A DNA stretch of 64,000 nt from Bosea sp. NBC_00550 (GTDB taxonomy: Bacteria > Pseudomonadota > Alphaproteobacteria > Rhizobiales > Beijerinckiaceae). The notes beneath the pieces were generated by a model that saw nothing but the letters and a program-made list of their open reading frames with translations, did no database searches and had not been told where the DNA came from. The stretch is from NCBI RefSeq assembly GCF_026020075.1, contig NZ_CP102772.1, positions 4,306,501-4,370,500 on the forward strand, in the 5' to 3' direction. Positions 60,450 through 64,000 of this stretch are shown here, in pieces (the first letter of the stretch is position 1; each line of letters starts with the position of its first letter). The position numbers were made by a program, and so were the translations under genes.

Positions 60450-60478
60450 GGAGCGGCTCCCCGTTTACGCTGACCGGG

Positions 60479-61231
60479 TCACGAGAGCTGAGGCGAAAGC
60501 ATCGCTTCCGGCCTCGTTGCGATCATCGGGAGCGTCTCGTCGCCGCCGATGTCGTGCTCGTCCAGGACCGGGATCTGCGAGGCCGCGTTCTGCATTGCCC
60601 ACATGGCTGCCTGGGTCCGGTTTCGGACACGCACCTTTCGCAAGATCGCCTTCACATGCACCTTCACGGTCGCCTCGGCGATCTGCAGCTTGCGCGCGAT
60701 GACCTTGTTGGATTCGCCCAGCATGAGCCCTTCCAGGATGCTCACCTCCCGGCCGGAAAGGCCCGAGAACGGAGACCCGTCGGCCCTGCGCTGCACGCCT
60801 TGGAGAAGGCGCTGCGGTTCGACCGCCACTTCGGAAAGCTGTGACAGGAGTTCGGGCGGGAAGACGGCACCGTTCGCGATGACGACCTCCAGCGACATGA
60901 TGAGATCCTGCGCGGATACGGATTCGACGAGATAGCCGACGGCGCCGAGCTGTACGGCGCGCCGCATCAACTCGCGATTGTCGCGGAGGGCGAGGGCCAC
61001 GATCTTGGCGTTTTTGAACTGCCTTTTGATGTCACCGAGGATCGAACAGGACATGTCGTCGATGACGACGATGAAGAGGTCGGGGGATCTCTGGCCGTTT
61101 TCGTACTTCTGAAGATCGAGACTTGCGGATCTCTGGCTCACATGGAACCGCGCGCCGCTCAGCAGTTGTGTAATTCCTTCTCTGAGCAGAGCGTTGTCAC
61201 TTAGAACGGCGGTCTCGATAAGTTCAGGCAT
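60479..61231 (-). CDS. LuxR/NarL-type regulator with degenerate receiver domain
   Basis: A 250-residue protein: an N-terminal receiver-like domain and a C-terminal LuxR helix-turn-helix (FSGLSGREVSILEGLMLGES, then IARKLQIAEATVKVHVKAIL). In the receiver the acidic pair is Ser11-Asp12, and the conserved Lys after GY is replaced (GYLVES). An Asp pair (58-59) sits near the phosphorylation site but slightly shifted. Phosphorylation may be weak or absent. The ATG at 61231 follows GGAGAG; ATGs at 61243 and 61294 are alternatives. It lies 30 bases upstream of the glycosyltransferase gene. Confidence 0.85.
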   Translation of the reverse strand: MPELIETAVLSDNALLREGITQLLSGARFHVSQRSASLDLQKYENGQRSPDLFIVVIDDMSCSILGDIKRQFKNAKIVALALRDNRELMRRAVQLGAVGYLVESVSAQDLIMSLEVVIANGAVFPPELLSQLSEVAVEPQRLLQGVQRRADGSPFSGLSGREVSILEGLMLGESNKVIARKLQIAEATVKVHVKAILRKVRVRNRTQAAMWAMQNAASQIPVLDEHDIGGDETLPMIATRPEAMLSPQLS

Positions 61232-61393
61232 CGTACTCTCCATCCACTCGACACGAAACGAGAGCGAACTACGGAAAAAAGCCTTGATCGTCATTTGCGC
61301 ACGTAACTGACTCGGTTTCAGAATTAGTCAGATAACCGAGAACATCGCATGTGCTACCCATTTAGAGACCGAAGACCGCCAACCATCGCTTTC

Positions 61394-61408
61394 ATGACCC
61401 TAGGTCAT
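61394..61408. promoter_or_regulatory. Perfect dyad ATGACC-CTA-GGTCAT upstream of the LuxR-type gene
   Basis: A 6-bp perfect inverted repeat with a 3-base centre, in the AT-rich 280-base gap 61232-61511 before the regulator at 60479-61231. A second small dyad, GTAAGG / CCTTAC, lies further upstream in the same gap. LuxR-type regulators bind dyads of this size; the binder is unknown. Confidence 0.35.
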
Positions 61409-61511
61409 CATTAATAATTAGTTCACTCGGACGTGTTCGTCCTGTCAGGAGAATACGATCCTCGTAAGGGTAAACCTTACAAAGAAATTTCAGATTAAAT
61501 GCGTTGGGAAA

Positions 61512-62231
61512 TCACCCGCGCGGGCCGGCCTTGTTGTGCCTGGCCCCGTCCCGGTCTTCCGGGCCGTTTTGGAACGTCCGCAGCAGATCGCGAGCGAGAA
61601 CTGCAGCTTCCGTTCGGTTGCGGACGTTGAGAACGCGCATCAACGCCGAAACATGGATTTTGGTCGTTGGCTCCGCGATATGGAGCGCCTGAGCGATCTC
61701 GCGGTTCGAAAGTCCGTCCGCCAACAGCATCAGAACGTCCCGCTGGCGCCGCGTCAAGCCGAACGGACCCTGTTGCTGGCTCGATCGGCGCTGCTGAACG
61801 TCTCGTGCCGGTTGGCCTTCCGCAGCGGAGCTGAACGGCGTGAGCTCTCGCGGCACCGACAGACGCCCGGCCAGAACGTCCTCGATCGATTGAACGATCT
61901 CGTCGTCGCGCTGCAGCTTCGAAATGAAGCCTTGGAAACCTTCGGCGATGAAATGGAGAACCTGGTCGAAGGTGCAGTCCGTCGCGATGATGACGTAGCG
62001 CGTAGTTATGGAAGCGCGCTTGAAGTCCCAGATGACACCCGGATCGGTAGAGCCTGTCAGGTTGAGGCTGACGAGCGCAAGATCGATAGGCTGTTCCTCC
62101 ATCAGGCTGCGCATCAAGCCGGCGCGATCGGCAACCTCCAGAAACTCAGCCTCCGGCAACGCGGCTTGCAGAATGACGCGCAAACCGGTCCGATAAAGCG
62201 CGTGTTCGTCGGCAACGAGAATCCTGACCAT
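61512..62231 (-). CDS. LuxR/NarL-type response regulator lacking the phospho-acceptor Asp
   Basis: A 239-residue protein. The receiver keeps acidic residues (ILVADEHALYRTG: Asp8-Glu9) and the Lys (GFISKLQ, Lys105). The position of the phospho-acceptor is Ser55 (LALVSLNLTG), which lines up with Asp55 of the neighbouring regulator at 62502. The C-terminal LuxR domain is intact (FGLTRRQRDVLMLLADGLSN, then HIAEPTTKIHVSALMRVLNV). It is probably phosphorylation-independent or controlled by protein contact. The ATG at 62231 is used; the upstream open frame has shadow composition. Confidence 0.88.
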   Translation of the reverse strand: MVRILVADEHALYRTGLRVILQAALPEAEFLEVADRAGLMRSLMEEQPIDLALVSLNLTGSTDPGVIWDFKRASITTRYVIIATDCTFDQVLHFIAEGFQGFISKLQRDDEIVQSIEDVLAGRLSVPRELTPFSSAAEGQPARDVQQRRSSQQQGPFGLTRRQRDVLMLLADGLSNREIAQALHIAEPTTKIHVSALMRVLNVRNRTEAAVLARDLLRTFQNGPEDRDGARHNKAGPRG

Positions 62232-62501
62232 TGGTGCGTTCAGCCGATCCAGGCGCCCTCTTTCGATCGAGAGGCGCGGCCTTCTTTGGCGCCGCTTTGC
62301 TCGGTCCCGGACGGCGGTTCCGTCTGGACCGAAACTCCCAATTCCCCATGCATCGTCGTAGCGGGAACGGGCCGCCAAGTCGCCCCGCCCTTCCGGGCAG
62401 GGGGCGCATTGCGCTTGGCGTTTTATTTCCGCCGACGCCAAGCTGGTTACTCCCAGAGCCGGCGCACTAGCTCAGACTGAGGATGGCTCGGTCGATTGCC
62501 T

Positions 62502-63161
62502 CTAGATATCGAGGATCCAGCCATGGGTGGCGCCGTATCTGATGATGTCGAGACGTGAGTGCAGCAGGAGCTTCTTGCAGGCTCTGTATCGATAGGTCTC
62601 GACCGATTTGACGCCCAGCCCGATACGGCGGGCGATCTCCTTGTTGGAATGCCCGACGGCTGCAAGACGCAGGACCTGCAACTCGCGATTGGTGAGGCTG
62701 CCATTGGGGGTCTCCAATTCGGAGCCGGGCTTCTGCGCAAGCTTGCGAATCCATTCGGAGCGGAACTCCTCGAGCTCGGAATCGATGTAGACGCCACCGC
62801 TCTGGACCGTCTTGATAGCCTGCGCGATCTTGTCGCTGGGCGATGACTTGAGGACGTAGCCGCGGATGCCCGTCCTCAGCGCCTTCTGCACGTAGCTCGG
62901 TTCCTCAAAGTGGGTCAGCATGACGATCCGCGTATGAGGCGCCTTTTCGAGAATGCGCTCTGCCAATGCGACGCCGTTCATGCCGGGCAACCCCATGTCC
63001 AGGACGACGATGTTGGGATTTTGCTCTCGAACGAGCGTAAGCGCCTGCGAGGCGACAGTGGCCTGCCCGACCAGTTCAAGCCCGGGGAGGCTGCGCACCA
63101 ACGCCGCAAGCCCGGTCAGGATAACCGGGTGATCATCGACCAGAATGATCCGTTCCGTCAT
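62502..63161 (-). CDS. NarL-type response regulator, canonical
   Basis: A 219-residue response regulator with all key receiver residues: Asp9-Asp10 (ILVDDHPVI), the phospho-acceptor Asp55 (VVLDMGLPG), Thr83 and Lys105 (GYVLKSS). The LuxR DNA-binding domain is LTNRELQVLRLAAVGHSN followed by IGLGVKSVETYRYR. Its start overlaps the end of the histidine kinase gene by four bases, so the kinase is its cognate partner. Target genes are unknown. Confidence 0.93.
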   Translation of the reverse strand: MTERIILVDDHPVILTGLAALVRSLPGLELVGQATVASQALTLVREQNPNIVVLDMGLPGMNGVALAERILEKAPHTRIVMLTHFEEPSYVQKALRTGIRGYVLKSSPSDKIAQAIKTVQSGGVYIDSELEEFRSEWIRKLAQKPGSELETPNGSLTNRELQVLRLAAVGHSNKEIARRIGLGVKSVETYRYRACKKLLLHSRLDIIRYGATHGWILDI

Positions 63162-64000
63162 GACGGCGCACTCCGCTGCTCGCGGTTCAGCGATGCGAGG
63201 GCGGTGACGGTTGTCCCTTGTCCGGGGAGCGATTCGATCTGCAACACACCCCCTATGCTGCGCATCCGCTGCTGCATTCCCAGCAAACCGATGCCGGTGT
63301 CATAAAGTTCCCCCCGCTGTTGCAGTTCCGGAGCGTAGCCGGCGCCGTTATCCGTTATCGTCAGCGAAACGGAAGTCGCGCTGCCTCCCAGGACAACGTC
63401 GATCCTTCGCGCGCCGCGCGCATGCTTCAGCACGTTCGTAAACGCCTCCTGGGCTACGCGATAAAGCGCGCTTTCAACGGGCGCGGGCAGGAATTTGGGC
63501 ACCGCTCCCTTCGTGGTGAAGGAGAAGTCCAGCGCCCCGTCCGTCGCACAGGAAACGAGGGTGACTTCGAGCGCCCGGCTCAGGCCGAGCTCTTCGACGA
63601 TCCGGGGTCTTGCGCCCACGACGGCGCGATGAATGCGGCGGCCGACCTCGGCGACGTGCATGGTGATGCCATCGAGATGCGCTCGCGCTGAACCGTGCGC
63701 GGAATCGCGCAGTTTCCTCAACCCTGCGAGAACGGCGACCATCTCGTGTCCGACATGGTCGTGCAGATCTTGTGCGATGCGCTCGCGCTCGTCGGTGCGG
63801 ATATGTTTGATCTCTTGCTGAAGTTCGCGCTTTTGCGCCTCCACGACGCGCAGTGCCTCGGTGACGAAAAAGTACTGCTCGACCAGACGCAGGCGGTCCT
63901 TGCGCAGCTCCCCCAATTGGTCGAGCACCACAGCCAGGCGCCGCTCTCCCGTCTCGTTCCTCATCCGCTGCGCTTGGGCCGATAGTCGGGGGTCGAGCAC
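63158..64000 (-). CDS. NarX-type sensor histidine kinase (5' end outside window)
   Basis: About 280 residues are visible. An N-terminal coiled coil (LGELRKDRLRLVEQYFF, then AQKRELQQEIKHIRT) leads into a HisKA_3 dimerisation domain with the phospho-acceptor His80 in ERIAQDLHDHVGHEM. The HATPase_c domain follows: N box EAFTNVLKHARG, then DNGAGYAPEL and GIGLLGMQQRMRSIGG. No membrane segment is seen in this part. A GTG sits exactly at the edge, but the gene probably starts upstream. It overlaps the regulator gene by four bases (TGA/ATG). Confidence 0.9.
   Translation of the reverse strand: MLDPRLSAQAQRMRNETGERRLAVVLDQLGELRKDRLRLVEQYFFVTEALRVVEAQKRELQQEIKHIRTDERERIAQDLHDHVGHEMVAVLAGLRKLRDSAHGSARAHLDGITMHVAEVGRRIHRAVVGARPRIVEELGLSRALEVTLVSCATDGALDFSFTTKGAVPKFLPAPVESALYRVAQEAFTNVLKHARGARRIDVVLGGSATSVSLTITDNGAGYAPELQQRGELYDTGIGLLGMQQRMRSIGGVLQIESLPGQGTTVTALASLNREQRSAPS

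Overview
The window is high-GC DNA that reads like the chromosome of an alphaproteobacterium of the order Hyphomicrobiales (Rhizobiales), possibly Bosea or a close relative. The support is the trpA-accD-folC order, an AccD with a degraded zinc ribbon, the aroA-cmk pair beside a TIGR02300 (FYDLN) gene, a class II-type EPSP synthase, a complete tad/cpa pilus locus, and short dispersed intergenic palindromes. The genus is a guess; the order is fairly secure. There is no phage, plasmid or CRISPR signature. The one clear mobile element is an IS110-family insertion.

Layout. 1-9.8 kb: a truncated SbmA/BacA-like ABC transporter, NADP-malic enzyme, a chemoreceptor with a 5TM-LYT sensor, mutS and an NlpC/P60 hydrolase. 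9.9-11.1 kb: an IS110-type element inserted in an intergenic hairpin repeat. Its 5' leader contains guide-like stretches matching the target flanks and its own left end, as expected of a bridge RNA. 11.2-13 kb: a MarR regulator and a leucyl aminopeptidase. 13.1-25.4 kb: the tad pilus locus. tadD points one way; tadC, tadB, tadA, cpaE, cpaD, cpaC, cpaB, cpaA and flp point the other; a pilus N-domain protein and two TadE-like pseudopilins diverge from flp. 25.4-36 kb: a retropepsin-like protease, DgoK and aldose epimerase, an L,D-transpeptidase, an aldo/keto reductase, folC-accD-trpA and hrpB. 36-43 kb: a DUF1194 protein, cmk-aroA, the FYDLN protein, tRNA-Ala(GGC), a second L,D-transpeptidase and an AspT/YidE-type transporter.

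43.1-48.4 kb: a complete branched-chain amino acid type (Liv) ABC transporter followed by a cupin. 48.6-50.2 kb: a PilZ protein and a flavin monooxygenase. The Liv promoter and the monooxygenase promoter share an AT-rich near-palindromic motif, so they may form one regulon. 50.3 kb: a lipid kinase. 51.3-59.4 kb: a LacI-regulated sugar or polyol operon (two permeases, a Tat-exported binding protein, an FAD oxidoreductase, an FGGY kinase and an SDR dehydrogenase) with no ABC ATPase gene. 59.6-64 kb: a glycosyltransferase and three LuxR/NarL regulators. Two of the regulators have altered receiver domains. The third overlaps a NarX-type histidine kinase cut by the window end.

The strongest finding is the IS110 insertion with visible guide matches. 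Next are the shared operator-like motif and the degenerate receivers beside a canonical two-component pair. Everything here comes from reading sequence; no database search was possible.
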